NCBI GenBank assembly: GCA_021781415.1
Contig: JAJXWW010000114.1
Span: 21,470-85,469 of the forward strand
Direction of reading: 5' to 3'
DNA length: 64,000 nucleotides
DNA from: Planctomycetota bacterium
Lineage (GTDB): Bacteria; Planctomycetota; Planctomycetia; Gemmatales; Gemmataceae
Shown here: piece after piece, positions 35,439 to 45,015 of the stretch
Position numbering within the stretch: position 1 is the stretch's first letter
Layout of the letters: the number at the start of each line of letters is the position of its first letter
The notes under the pieces: generated by a model
Told to the model about the DNA's origin: nothing
Database searches by the model: none
What the model saw: only the letters and a program-made list of their open reading frames with translations
Position numbers and translations under genes: made by a program

Positions 35439-36548
35439 ATGGATCACGATCAGATTTGTACCTGGTTAGGACTACCTCCGGGAGCGTGGCCGCCCGATCA
35501 TTACCGCTTGCTCGGCCTGCATGTCGGCGAGGACGACGCGGAACTGATCGAGCAGCGCGTCCACGACCGCTTGGACACCGTCCGTCGCTATCAGATGACG
35601 CACCCAGAGCAGGCCACGGAGGCGATGAACCGTTTGGCGCAGGCATTCGTGTGCCTAACCGAACCTGCCGCCAAGAAAACCTACGATGTCGAACTCGGAG
35701 TCATGGTTGCCGAGGTCGAGACGGCGACGGCGGTTGCTTCGGTGTCGCAGGCGGAGCCGATCCAATGGTTGTCCAATCCCCCATCTGTCGATTGGCTGAA
35801 CGAGAAACCCGCACCGGCGATTCCGAGCGGCCCTCCTCCGTTGGCGATTCCGCTCGGTCCTCCTCCTCTGCCGCGCCTCCCGCCGCCGCTGCCGCCCTTG
35901 CCGCCGCTGCCCTACGACATGCCGCCGCCAGCCGCTCTGCCCGTCGTCTCCGTCGCAGCTCCCGCCGAACCGCAGGAGCCGGTCGATCCGGTAGTGGAGG
36001 CGGCTCAGTCCGGCCCCGCGCGTCGCAACATCGCCACCAAACGGATGCTCTATCAACGCATCGGGCACACCCGTCGGCTTCAGCAATTGTGGAACGGCCT
36101 CGGTAAGTACGTTCGTTCGCCGAAGCGTCGCCTCAGTCGTTCGCAAGATGGGCCGGATTTGATTCGCCTTCTCGACGAACTCAAGTTGGTGTTGCGCGGC
36201 TTCCCGCCGTTGTTGGGCGAGGCGGGACAACCCGGCTACCTCTTGTTGGCGCTCACCCAGGTGGACACCGTCAAGGTCTTCCAGAGCTTTTCCCCGCAAC
36301 AGCGCGAGGCACTCAGCCGCGATTGGCAGAACGGTGTCAAACTCTTGACGGCGCACCGCGATTTCCTGCGCCAAGAGCTTCGAGCCATGCGTCGCCGATC
36401 CCTGGGCCAACGCCTGTTTCGAGCCGGGTGGTCGGTCGTGGTCGATCGCCCCGGCATCCTGCTCCTGCTTCTGGCTCTGTTGGCTCTCAATGTCGCGCTC
36501 TGGCGCACCTATGTCGAAGAGATATGGGAAAGGCTCTTTTCGAGATGA
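35439..36548 (+). CDS. degenerate J-domain protein with Pro-rich linker and C-terminal membrane helix
   Basis: A 369-residue protein. Residues about 15-85 resemble a DnaJ-type J domain (DHYRLLGLHVGEDD, then EAMNRLAQAFVCLTEPAAKKTYDVEL). The HPD tripeptide needed to stimulate Hsp70 is missing, replaced by a THPEQ-containing loop. A proline-rich region of repeated PPLP units spans about 125-175. A helical domain follows, and a single membrane helix (ILLLLLALLALNVALW) near residue 345 ends 15 residues from the C-terminus. Tail-anchored topology with a cytosolic J-like head is likely. Function unknown; this layout recurs in planctomycetes. Confidence 0.78.
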   Translation: MDHDQICTWLGLPPGAWPPDHYRLLGLHVGEDDAELIEQRVHDRLDTVRRYQMTHPEQATEAMNRLAQAFVCLTEPAAKKTYDVELGVMVAEVETATAVASVSQAEPIQWLSNPPSVDWLNEKPAPAIPSGPPPLAIPLGPPPLPRLPPPLPPLPPLPYDMPPPAALPVVSVAAPAEPQEPVDPVVEAAQSGPARRNIATKRMLYQRIGHTRRLQQLWNGLGKYVRSPKRRLSRSQDGPDLIRLLDELKLVLRGFPPLLGEAGQPGYLLLALTQVDTVKVFQSFSPQQREALSRDWQNGVKLLTAHRDFLRQELRAMRRRSLGQRLFRAGWSVVVDRPGILLLLLALLALNVALWRTYVEEIWERLFSR

Positions 36549-36741
36549 ACCCCGTCTTTTCTCGATAGAGCCGGCACAATCCGCAGTTTCGGCGCGAAGC
36601 GTCGCATACTCCCTATTCCACCGAAACCCCGCATCTTCTCGCGTTGACATACCGCTGTCATTGAGGCTATCGTTAATATGTACCTATCGATATGCGTTGA
36701 CAACGACGGCGCGGCTTCGACAGCGGGGGGAGAAGGGTATT

Positions 36742-37203
36742 ATGGTCGCCACCGGCAGCGAAATTCGCTTACAAGAACTGGCACAGCAGATTTTCGACCT
36801 CGTCGCGCAATTCTGTCTCCTGTCGCCGCGCGGTCGCCGCCGAGGCGGTGATCTGAAGGAAATCGAGTTTCTGGCCCTGTCGTTGTTGCAACGCCGCGAG
36901 TCACTTATCGTCGGCGACATCCAACGTCAGCTGGGCGTGCTTCCCGCGCAGATGTCGCGCATCATCCGCTCGCTCGAGACGCGCGAACATCCGCTCATCA
37001 CTTGCCGCATCAATCCCCACGACAAACGCAAGATCGACGTGGCGTTGACGGCGGACGGCATCTCCGCCTTTCAGGACTATCAATCGAATCGAATCGGCGG
37101 CATTTGCGATCTCCTCGGCAAGATGTCGGAAGAAGACCACGAAGATTTGCAACGCTTGCTCGGTCGTTTCCACGACGCGGTCGTTCCTCCGACGTTTGAA
37201 TGA
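36742..37203 (+). CDS. MarR-like winged-helix regulator
   Basis: A 153-residue protein with a MarR-type layout. There is an N-terminal dimerisation helix, then DLKEIEFLALSLLQRRESLIVGDIQ and the recognition helix LPAQMSRIIRSLETRE. The wing is INPHDKRKIDVALTADG, where the DxRxxxVxLT pattern is replaced by DKRKIDVALT. A C-terminal helix pair follows. ATG at 36742 has GGGGAGAAGGG upstream. Its targets are unknown. The only close neighbours are unrelated genes on the same strand. Confidence 0.82.
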   Translation: MVATGSEIRLQELAQQIFDLVAQFCLLSPRGRRRGGDLKEIEFLALSLLQRRESLIVGDIQRQLGVLPAQMSRIIRSLETREHPLITCRINPHDKRKIDVALTADGISAFQDYQSNRIGGICDLLGKMSEEDHEDLQRLLGRFHDAVVPPTFE

Positions 37204-37657
37204 GAATTCGTCCGGGTCGATGGACTTCCTTCTCTCTGCCAATATTCGCCCACAGATCGCACCACGGGGAAAGCTCGATTACCCGTTCGTGCTTTTTCGC
37301 GTCTCGATCTCGTTGGCTGCGCGGTGAGCAATCCGGGCCAGGGGCTTGGTAAGCCGCGACGCGCAGCGGAGCGAGCGACAACGCGCTCCGCTGCGCGTCG
37401 CGGCTAACCAACATGTGCGCAATCCACGCATCGCCTTCCTTCCGCGCAAGCGGCGAGTAAATCTTCGCGTTCGCCAAAGTGCCAGGCCCGCTCCGCAATT
37501 GCCGCTTTCGACGATCGTGCCGCATCTGTCGCCTGCGCAGTTTCGAGAAAATGGAAAAACGGCGCAGGCCGTCATGGCATCTTTCTCTTGCCCCCTCCTC
37601 TCGCTTACAGTGGGTTTGTCTCTCAACCCGAAAGCGAAACCGAGGGGGATACTTCGC
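37204..37657. other. 454-bp intergenic region with a family A repeat
   Basis: No convincing gene on either strand. The region holds one family A palindrome (37346-37411). Frames that cross it are open only because the palindrome is GC-rich. The last 40 nt contain the GAGGGGG ribosome site of the next gene. No clear promoter was seen. Confidence 0.6.
37346..37411. repeat. family A palindrome
   Basis: TTGGTAAGCCGCGACGCGCA arm paired with TGCGCGTCGCGGCTAACCAA, with one change (GTAAGCC against GGCTAACC) making the ends slightly asymmetric. It is about 66 bp in total. Confidence 0.88.
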
Positions 37658-38626
37658 ATGTCGGAATCCATTCAACGCCGGCGCGTCCTGATTGCGGCGT
37701 CGGAATCCGCTCGGATCGAATATCGTTCCCTTTTTCAGCATGAGGCGTTGCGCGCTTGGGAGGTCGTCGAGGCGGACAGCCTGGAACGGGCGCGATTCTG
37801 GTTGCAACTCGATCCGTGCGAGGTTCTGCTGTTGGACGGCAGCTTGTATCCCAGCGAGGGCGAAGGGGTGGAGTGGCTCTCCGTCCAACGGCAAACCGCC
37901 GTCGTTTTCGTGGCCCACGATGCCGAGACCGTGGCCGAAGCGTTGCGCGGCGGAGCGAACTATTGGCTTCCCGCAGAGTTGGCACTGACTCACGCTCCGG
38001 TGTTGGCGGCGACACTGCGGCAGGCGTTCGAGTTTGGCGAGGTCCAACGGCGTGGGCAGCAGACCGGTGAAGCCTTGGAAGATGCCCGGCGACAGGTTGG
38101 CCGATTGGTAAACCTCTTGTGGGAAGCCGTGCCCGGAGAAGGACGCGCCCGTTGGTACACGCAACGCTACATGCTGGAACGACTCGAAGAGGAGGTCAAT
38201 CGAGCCAAGCGGTACGGTGAGCCGCTGTCGGTGATTCTCGGCGAAGTGGAGGCGGAGGCAGCGTCGCTCGGTTCGGACGAGGAAGCGAATGAGGCGTCGC
38301 GGGCGGTCGTCGAACGGCTCAGCTGCGTCAAACGTCGCTGCGATGTGGCTGGTCAGTACGGCTTGCAGGGTTTCATGCTCCTGTTGCCGCACACCTCCGC
38401 CGACGGCGCGGCCGGATGCTGTCGTCGTCTGCGCCCTCTATTAGAGCAGCCCGCCGAAGGACGTGCTGGATCGGGTCCGCTTCAGGTACATTTCGGCGTT
38501 GCCAGCTACACCGAAGAAGTGCATTCGGTCAAGGGTCTACTCAGCCGTGCCGAGGAACAGCTGGAAGTGTTTCAAACGGCGAACGGCCCGCGCGCCAATC
38601 GATCTCTCTTTTCCTATCCGACTTAA
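37658..38626 (+). CDS. receiver-like plus degenerate GGDEF protein
   Basis: A 322-residue protein. Residues about 8-115 look like a CheY-type receiver: RRVLIAASESARIEYRSLF, then CEVLLLDGSLY with Asp at the phosphorylation strand, then VVFVAHDAETVAEAL. A helical linker of about 40 residues follows. Residues about 165-315 have GGDEF-domain landmarks: YTQRYMLERLEEEVNRAKRYGEPLSVILGEV, VERLSCVKRRCDVAGQYG, FMLLLPHTSADGA and FGVASY. The GGDEF signature itself is replaced by GQYGLQGFM, so diguanylate cyclase activity is unlikely. It may bind nucleotide or act through partners. Its stop overlaps that of the phosphoesterase gene in a shared TTAA. Confidence 0.8.
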   Translation: MSESIQRRRVLIAASESARIEYRSLFQHEALRAWEVVEADSLERARFWLQLDPCEVLLLDGSLYPSEGEGVEWLSVQRQTAVVFVAHDAETVAEALRGGANYWLPAELALTHAPVLAATLRQAFEFGEVQRRGQQTGEALEDARRQVGRLVNLLWEAVPGEGRARWYTQRYMLERLEEEVNRAKRYGEPLSVILGEVEAEAASLGSDEEANEASRAVVERLSCVKRRCDVAGQYGLQGFMLLLPHTSADGAAGCCRRLRPLLEQPAEGRAGSGPLQVHFGVASYTEEVHSVKGLLSRAEEQLEVFQTANGPRANRSLFSYPT

Positions 38627-39369
38627 CGACCGCCGCGGAGGCGTTCGCCGAGAAAGTTGTCGAGTTCGTCGATCTCGCGGATTTTAGCGATGGTCGTCTC
38701 CAGATCGTATTCGACGCGGCGGAAGCGAATGGTGTTGCCGTCGAGCAAGACGTAGCAGGCTCGGTTGTCGGTGTCGCGGGGTTGGCCGACCGATCCGACG
38801 TTGCAAAGCGTCTTGCGGCCATCCAATTGGTATTCGTATTCGATCTCGTCGGGGCTGAAAAACTCGAGCGACTCGGTGAAAATTCCCGGTATGTGCGTGT
38901 GTCCTTGAAACTGATAGCGAGGCACTTGGGCAAAGATCGATCGCATCTTCGTCTCGTGATAAATATCTTCGGGGAAGATGTATTCGTTGAGCGGATTGCG
39001 CGGCGAACCGTGAACGAGCAGAATATCGCCCTCGCGGTGTTTCATGGGCCTTTCGGAGAGATACTCCCAGCGGCTATCGGCGGCGGCACGAGTGGGTAGA
39101 GGCCGATCCAGCTGGCTGCGCGTCCACATCGTCGCGCGCTCGGCCACCGGATTGAAGTTCATCGGATCGAACAAGACGGCTTGATCGTGATTGCCCAGCA
39201 GCACGATGTCGCACTCCATGATGCGATCGAGACACTCGCGCGGATTGGGGCCATAGCCAATCACGTCTCCCAAGCAATAGATTGCCTCCACCGAATGCTG
39301 AGCGATGTCGGCGAGAACGGCCTGCAACGCTTCGAGGTTGCTGTGAATATCACTGATGAGAGCCTTCAT
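38623..39369 (-). CDS. metallophosphoesterase, YfcE/DIMT-like cytosolic type
   Basis: A 248-residue calcineurin-like phosphoesterase. Metal ligands are seen in LISDIHSNLEAL (DxH), YCLGDVIGYGPNP (GDxxGYG), VLLGNHDQAV (GNHD), LLVHGSPR and QGHTHIPG (GHTH). The layout fits single-domain cytosolic phosphodiesterases of the YfcE/MJ0936 type. The start at 39369 (MKALISDI) is preferred to an upstream ATG. The substrate is not known from context. Confidence 0.92.
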   Translation of the reverse strand: MKALISDIHSNLEALQAVLADIAQHSVEAIYCLGDVIGYGPNPRECLDRIMECDIVLLGNHDQAVLFDPMNFNPVAERATMWTRSQLDRPLPTRAAADSRWEYLSERPMKHREGDILLVHGSPRNPLNEYIFPEDIYHETKMRSIFAQVPRYQFQGHTHIPGIFTESLEFFSPDEIEYEYQLDGRKTLCNVGSVGQPRDTDNRACYVLLDGNTIRFRRVEYDLETTIAKIREIDELDNFLGERLRGGR

Positions 39370-39534
39370 GCGCGGAGCCTCGGACGGAATGAGATGCGAA
39401 ATCGTATCGAGCAATCCCCATTACTATCCTACGCTGTCTTTCGGTCGCACTCAAGGAGTCCGAGCGATTCGGTCGGCGTCCATCGCGCTCCCCTTCGGGT
39501 CGCGGCTAACCGGCGTCCGTTTGGGATAAGCGTC

Positions 39535-42500
39535 CTAATGGGCCATGCTGTCCGATCCGGCGGGGGGTTCGCGATGGCCGTAGAGGCTGTACAAGATGGG
39601 CATCAGGTAGCGCGTCAGAAACAGAGTGGTAATCATGCCGCCGACGACAACGATGGCCAGCGGCTGTTGTGTTTGCGCGCCGATGCGCGTGGACAGAGCC
39701 GCCGGCAAGAGTCCGAGAATCGCCGTCAACGCCGTCATCATCACGGGGCGCACCCGTTTTTCAGCACCCTGCATGATGGCATCGTCCAACGGCAGTCCTT
39801 GGGCGCGCAGCTGATTGAAGTACGAGATCATCAATAAGCCGTCCATGATGGCCACGCCGAACAACGAGATGAAACCAACCGCCGCCGAGATGCTGAAGTG
39901 CGTACCTGTGAGCAGCAGCGCCCAGATGCCGCCCATCGATAGATCCAGCACGTTCGACAGCACCACGAAGGCATCGAGAAACGAGTGGAAGGCCAAATAA
40001 AGGAGCAAGAAGATAAAGAAGAGAGACAGAGGAATAATGTACATCAGCCTCCCCTCCGCTTCTTGCATCTCCTCGAACTCGCCGCTCCAGACCGCGCGAT
40101 ACGCGCCCTGAAACAGATCGGCGGATTTGCGCTGCGCCTCGTCGACCGCGCCGGCGAGATCGCGATTGCGGACGCTGAACTTGACGGCGATCAGGCGTTC
40201 GCCCTGCTCGCGATAAATGGTCGAAGCGCCGGCGCGGATGAAATGGCCGGTGGGATCGGGCCGTCCTTGAGAATCGAGTGGCGTTACGAAATCGCGCAGT
40301 GGGCGCTGCGGATTGGACGCGAGATAGTTGAGCGTGCCGTTCCACATGCTGCCGTGGAGCGATGGTAGATTCGCGCTGGTACCGAGCGTTGAAAGCCCCG
40401 TGCTGCCGCCGGTGATCCGCGTCGGCACCACGCTGGAAACGAAGCCCGAAGTCTGATTGTTGGAGATGTCCACGGGGATTTTCAGAATCGCTTTCTCGCT
40501 GGTTCGCAGCGCCTCCGGCCAACGCAGGGTGATGTCGAATTTCTTCTCCCCTTCGATCATCGTCGATACGGGTTGGCCGCCCACCGCCGTGCGGATGACG
40601 GATAGTACGTCATTGTCGCTCGTGCCGTAGGTCTGGCATTTGTCGCGGTCGATGGGAAACTCCAGGTTTGGCTGTCCTTTCACGCGGAAAACGCCCACGT
40701 CCTCGACGCCCGGAACCTCTTTCAAGATGACCTGCAATCGGTCGGCCAACTTCTCCAGTTCGTCGAGATCGGGGCCGATGATCTTTACCGAGTTATCGCC
40801 CTTGACTCCGGACAGTGACTCCATGACGTTGTCGCGGATGTTCTGCGAGAAGTTCCAATCGACGCCGACAATCTTTTGATTCAGTTCGTCTCGCATCTCG
40901 CGCACCAACTCCGGCTTGGTCCGGGGTCGGTTGTCGCGGAAGTGGCTGAGCCAACTCGTTTCCGATTTGAGGGTCGGCCACTCGCCGCGCGGCTTCAGCG
41001 GTACGAAGAACTCGACGTTGTAGAAGCCGGTCGGGTCGGTGCCGTCGTCCGGTCGGCCGATCTGCGCCATGATGGCTTGGGTTTCCGGATATCGCTGCAT
41101 GATGCGCTGCGCGCGATCCGTCTGTTCTGAAACAGCGTCGAGATTGACGTTCATGGGATAAGTGGCGCGAATCCACAAGTTGCCTTCTTCCAACTCCGGC
41201 ATAAACTCGCGGCCCAACAACGGCAACAGGAATACGGTGAACACAATCAAGCTGCCCATAACGCCCAACGTTACCCAACGATATTTCAGGCACAAACGCA
41301 GCTGGTTCAAATAGCGCGACTTCAGGACGCGAACGAGGAAATTGTCCGGCACGGGTTCGAGTCTCTTGAAAAACAGTAGGCACAGAACGGGAGCCAGCGT
41401 GAGGGCGAGGAACAGCGCGCCACCGAGGGCGAAGGCGTAGGTGTCGGCCATGGGGCCGAATATCTGTCCTTCCGGACCGCGCATGGTGAACAAAGGCAGA
41501 AAGGCACACACCATGATAAGCGTCGAGAAGAACAAACTCTTTTGCACTTCGCTGCTGGCGCGGATGATGCGATCCTTGAGCGGTAGTTCGGCGTACTCAC
41601 CCGAGCTTAAATGGCGATAAATGTTTTCCACCATGATGACCGACGAATCGACGATGATGCCGAAATCGACCGCGCCGATGGACAGGAGGTTCGCCGACTT
41701 GCCACGCATGAACAGCATCGAAAAAGCGAATAACAGCGCCAGCGGAATGTTGATGGCCACGATCAGCGCGCTGCGGACATTGCTGAGAAACATGAACAAA
41801 ATGACCGTGACTAGCCCCATGCCCAGGAGCAGATTCTCCTGCACCGTCTCGGTGGTGACGTGAATAAGGTCGGAACGGTCGTAGTACGTATCGATTTTGA
41901 CGCCGGGCAACATGCGGCCGGATTCGTTGTTCAACTCCTTGATTTTGATATCCACATCGTGCAGAGCGGGTAGCGAATCCTCACCCTTGCGCAAGAGGAT
42001 CACGCTTTGCACTTTCTCCGGTTCATAATTCCAAACGACGCGGCCTTCGGCGTCGCGGACGGAGCGGCCGTTGGCGTCCTTTCGGGGTTCGCTGTACATG
42101 ACGCGGCCCTGGCGCGTCTGATGCGAGACCACGACGCCGAGATGCCCTATTTCACTGCCGTAGCTCAGCGGGCCGCCTTCGACCACGTCCTCGACGCGGA
42201 TGGGGTGATTGTTGATCGACGCGATGGTGATTTGACGGAGCGAACGAATGCGGCGTTCGTCTTCGCGGCGCAGATACTCCAAGGCCACGCGCGGATCGCG
42301 CGTGTTATGCACTTCCGGCGCTTGCATGGGATCTTGTCCGCCACCGATTAACCCAACGCCGCGCACGTTGAGCAGATTGGAACCCAGCTTAATGTGTTCG
42401 CCGCCGACATTGGCGTTGGCGCTGGCCAAGGCGTTCTGCAACTGCGTCAGACTGATTCCGTAGCGGCGCAGGCGATCCGGGTCGGGGCGAATCTCATAGC

Positions 42501-43065
42501 GCTTCACGGTGCCGCCGCTACTGGATACGTCGATGATGCGCGGCACGCGCTTGAAGATGCGCTCAAGAGTCCAATCTTGCAGCGCCTTCAAGTCGTTGAG
42601 CGAGTAAATGTCGTGGCCGGAGTCATCCTTCGGCCCCGTTAGCGTGTAGCGGAGGATTTCGCCGGTCGGACTTTGCGGCGACAGCGTGGGCAACACGCCC
42701 GGCGGCAGCGATTCGGTGAACTGCAGGCGATTGATGACTTCTTGCTTGGCTCTCTCGTACTCGATGCCGTAATCGAACTGATTGCGCAGATGGGCCAGAC
42801 CGAATAGCGATTTACTGCGCGTGTATTTCAGTCCGGGCATACCGGCCAGTGTCACTTCTAGCGGGATCGTCACTTGCCGTTCGATTTCCTCGGCGGAAGC
42901 TCCCGGATACTGCGCGATGACCTCGACGATGGCCGGAGCCGGATCGGGATAGGCTTCGACATTGACCTTGAAAAAGGCATACCCCCCGAACCCCGCCAAT
43001 CCGAACATCAACAGAATCACAATTAGAGGAGTATTGACCGCCCAAGCTATAAGTTTTTTAACCAT
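39535..43065 (-). CDS. CusA/CzcA-type heavy-metal efflux RND permease
   Basis: A 1176-residue inner-membrane proton/metal antiporter of the HME-RND family. Twelve helices are predicted: one at the start, a group at about 370-560, another at about 600-620 and the last group at about 1000-1160. The HME hallmark SIGAVDFGIIVDSSVIMVEN in helix 4 carries the proton-relay Asp. The docking region between is longer than in Escherichia coli CusA (1047 residues), with an extra Gly/Ser/Thr-rich stretch near 930-970. ATG at 43065 (MVKKLIAW) is preferred over a GTG four codons earlier. It follows the adaptor gene with a 75-nt gap. Confidence 0.92.
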   Translation of the reverse strand: MVKKLIAWAVNTPLIVILLMFGLAGFGGYAFFKVNVEAYPDPAPAIVEVIAQYPGASAEEIERQVTIPLEVTLAGMPGLKYTRSKSLFGLAHLRNQFDYGIEYERAKQEVINRLQFTESLPPGVLPTLSPQSPTGEILRYTLTGPKDDSGHDIYSLNDLKALQDWTLERIFKRVPRIIDVSSSGGTVKRYEIRPDPDRLRRYGISLTQLQNALASANANVGGEHIKLGSNLLNVRGVGLIGGGQDPMQAPEVHNTRDPRVALEYLRREDERRIRSLRQITIASINNHPIRVEDVVEGGPLSYGSEIGHLGVVVSHQTRQGRVMYSEPRKDANGRSVRDAEGRVVWNYEPEKVQSVILLRKGEDSLPALHDVDIKIKELNNESGRMLPGVKIDTYYDRSDLIHVTTETVQENLLLGMGLVTVILFMFLSNVRSALIVAINIPLALLFAFSMLFMRGKSANLLSIGAVDFGIIVDSSVIMVENIYRHLSSGEYAELPLKDRIIRASSEVQKSLFFSTLIMVCAFLPLFTMRGPEGQIFGPMADTYAFALGGALFLALTLAPVLCLLFFKRLEPVPDNFLVRVLKSRYLNQLRLCLKYRWVTLGVMGSLIVFTVFLLPLLGREFMPELEEGNLWIRATYPMNVNLDAVSEQTDRAQRIMQRYPETQAIMAQIGRPDDGTDPTGFYNVEFFVPLKPRGEWPTLKSETSWLSHFRDNRPRTKPELVREMRDELNQKIVGVDWNFSQNIRDNVMESLSGVKGDNSVKIIGPDLDELEKLADRLQVILKEVPGVEDVGVFRVKGQPNLEFPIDRDKCQTYGTSDNDVLSVIRTAVGGQPVSTMIEGEKKFDITLRWPEALRTSEKAILKIPVDISNNQTSGFVSSVVPTRITGGSTGLSTLGTSANLPSLHGSMWNGTLNYLASNPQRPLRDFVTPLDSQGRPDPTGHFIRAGASTIYREQGERLIAVKFSVRNRDLAGAVDEAQRKSADLFQGAYRAVWSGEFEEMQEAEGRLMYIIPLSLFFIFLLLYLAFHSFLDAFVVLSNVLDLSMGGIWALLLTGTHFSISAAVGFISLFGVAIMDGLLMISYFNQLRAQGLPLDDAIMQGAEKRVRPVMMTALTAILGLLPAALSTRIGAQTQQPLAIVVVGGMITTLFLTRYLMPILYSLYGHREPPAGSDSMAH

Positions 43066-43140
43066 GTTAGGTATCACTTCGCAGGCGGTAGGGTGTAGGC
43101 GATGGATCGTGGGTAATCGTCACGATCTACTGTCTACTGG

Positions 43141-44598
43141 CTACTGTCTGCTCGACGGCGATGCCTTGAAATTCGCCAGTTCGGCGGCCAGCTGGAGATT
43201 GCCGATGGTGACGACTTCTTCGCCGTCGCGTAGGGGTTGTGCGCCGCGTCGTTGCTCGGCTTGGTTGGGTTGGGCGCGGATGAGGACGGTCTCGCGGCCG
43301 CGCTGCACGACGGCGACTTTGCGCGGGGCGAAAGCCAGTCTCGAATCGTCGACCGCCGCCAACACCATCGCCGAGTCGCCCTCTTCGATCAACGCCGTTG
43401 CCGGGATGGCCACCAGCGTGGGATCAGACGGGAGATCGACCGCGGCCGTGATGAACTCGCCGATCAGCCGGTCGCCGCCGTCGTTGGGTATCCAACCGGT
43501 GACGAGGCCGGTGTGCTGCGTCGGATCGACGATCGGCACGATGCGCTCGATTTCACCGGCGATCGGCTTGGAATCGCCCGAGCCGGTGAGATGAATCTTC
43601 CAGCGCAACTGCTCCGGTTTCAGACGGCGCAGCGCGGCGAGGTCTTCTTCGTAGGCGTCGGCCATGATTTGCAGATTCGAGAGATCGACGATCTTAAAAA
43701 GATTCGTGGTGCTATCCACCAGATCGCCGATGTTGACGTTCTTTTCGAGGAGAACGCCGTCGAGGGGCGCGCGAATCGCCGTCTCGGCCCAATGCAGGGC
43801 CTGGGGATCGGCGCTGGGGACGAGTAGGGACGAATCGGGGGACGAGCGTTTGTCGCGATGGCGTTCTTGGATGCGCTGCGCTTCTTTGTAGACGGACTCG
43901 ATTTCGTCTGCGGTTAGATGCCACGATTCCAGGGTGCGCTTGGCGCGCTCCACAGCGTTCTGATCGAGAAAGACGGCCTGGCGAGCGTTTTCGATGTCGT
44001 TCTCTTTTATCACTTTGTTGCCGATAGCGAGCAAACGATCCAGCACGCGCTTGTCGGTGTCCAATTTCGAGAGTGCATCGACGAGATCGCTCTTTTTGTC
44101 GCCGACGGTTTGGCTCCAGACCACGGCCAACAGCTGCCCCTTGCGAACGAAATCGCCGGGACGAAGCGTATCGGGATCGTCGGTCTGCTTCTCGACGAGA
44201 GATGCGGGGGCAAGGTGGGCGAGTCGTCGTCGCTTGCTTTTATCGGCCTTGCCCAACGAGATGACCTGACCGGGGAAAAGGCAACCGACGCGGGCTAGTC
44301 GGTTGACATCGAACATCAAGGAACCACGCAGCCGCAATGGCTCCGGCGGTGGAGCGGGTCGAACGTACGCCGTCCTTACTTTGAGGGATTTCGCATAGTC
44401 GCTGGGCAGACGCAGCACATCGGGCAGACGCGGATCCCAGTCGATGCGCGGCAGGGTGACATTGGTCGAGGTGGATTCGTTGGCGTGAACCGGCCGATAC
44501 TTCATCCAGAGAAAGCCCCCGCCCGCAATCCCTCCGATGAGACAAACAGCGATCAGAAGGCGGAAGAAGACTTTCACAACGGTAAAAGGCCGAGCCAT
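43141..44598 (-). CDS. RND periplasmic adaptor, CusB/CzcB-like
   Basis: A 485-residue membrane fusion protein that links the RND pump to an outer channel. It has an N-terminal anchor helix (FFRLLIAVCLIGGIAGGGFLWM) and a lipoyl/barrel-sandwich part (LFPGQVISLGK and GDFVRKGQLLAVVWSQTVGDKKSDLVDAL). A helical hairpin at about 175-235 and the second barrel half (IRAPLDGVLLEKNVNIGDLV) follow, then a beta-barrel and a membrane-proximal domain. No metal-binding Met cluster typical of CusB is apparent. No outer-membrane CusC/TolC-like gene is adjacent. Confidence 0.88.
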   Translation of the reverse strand: MARPFTVVKVFFRLLIAVCLIGGIAGGGFLWMKYRPVHANESTSTNVTLPRIDWDPRLPDVLRLPSDYAKSLKVRTAYVRPAPPPEPLRLRGSLMFDVNRLARVGCLFPGQVISLGKADKSKRRRLAHLAPASLVEKQTDDPDTLRPGDFVRKGQLLAVVWSQTVGDKKSDLVDALSKLDTDKRVLDRLLAIGNKVIKENDIENARQAVFLDQNAVERAKRTLESWHLTADEIESVYKEAQRIQERHRDKRSSPDSSLLVPSADPQALHWAETAIRAPLDGVLLEKNVNIGDLVDSTTNLFKIVDLSNLQIMADAYEEDLAALRRLKPEQLRWKIHLTGSGDSKPIAGEIERIVPIVDPTQHTGLVTGWIPNDGGDRLIGEFITAAVDLPSDPTLVAIPATALIEEGDSAMVLAAVDDSRLAFAPRKVAVVQRGRETVLIRAQPNQAEQRRGAQPLRDGEEVVTIGNLQLAAELANFKASPSSRQ

Positions 44599-45015
44599 AG
44601 AGTTTCCGTGCAGGAGTTTCGTTCGCCAACCGTCTTCATTTCAGGCTACGCATGAGATGAAACCACGGTTCGCCGCGAGAGTTCCGTTTGCGGTGGAGAA
44701 CCCCTACTGCAAGGGTTGTGCCAACCCCTGGCGGAACACCACAAATGCTTGAATCTAAGGCTATTCTATTCGCTGAGGGGAGCGAGGAGAAGAGCAGCGA
44801 ACGGGCTGGGGGCTGGTCGCGCCGCGTCCAAGATGGCCGGAAGGCGACCAGCGGCGGACTCGGGTTGACGGCGAGGCACGGTTTTCGGTCTACTTAGGAC
44901 GAGCGGACAAGTCCCCTGAGCGGGGGGCGTAAGCCCCCTGAGATGCGAGGAACTCAGGGGGCTTACGCCCCCCGCTCAGGGGTGGGGTTTGATCGCCTTT
45001 ATCGAGGAGTAGCGC
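44599..45015. other. 417-bp intergenic region with a family B repeat
   Basis: No supported gene. It separates divergent efflux and glycosyltransferase genes and contains a 70-bp palindrome at 44913-44982. The last bases carry GAGGAG before the glycosyltransferase ATG. No sigma-70 boxes stand out. Confidence 0.6.
44913..44982. repeat. family B palindrome, 30-bp arms
   Basis: CCCCTGAGCGGGGGGCGTAA arm continuing through GCCCCCTGAG, a 10-nt loop and the exact complement. It is closely related to the repeat embedded in the SufT-like gene and ends 33 nt before the glycosyltransferase start. Confidence 0.92.
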
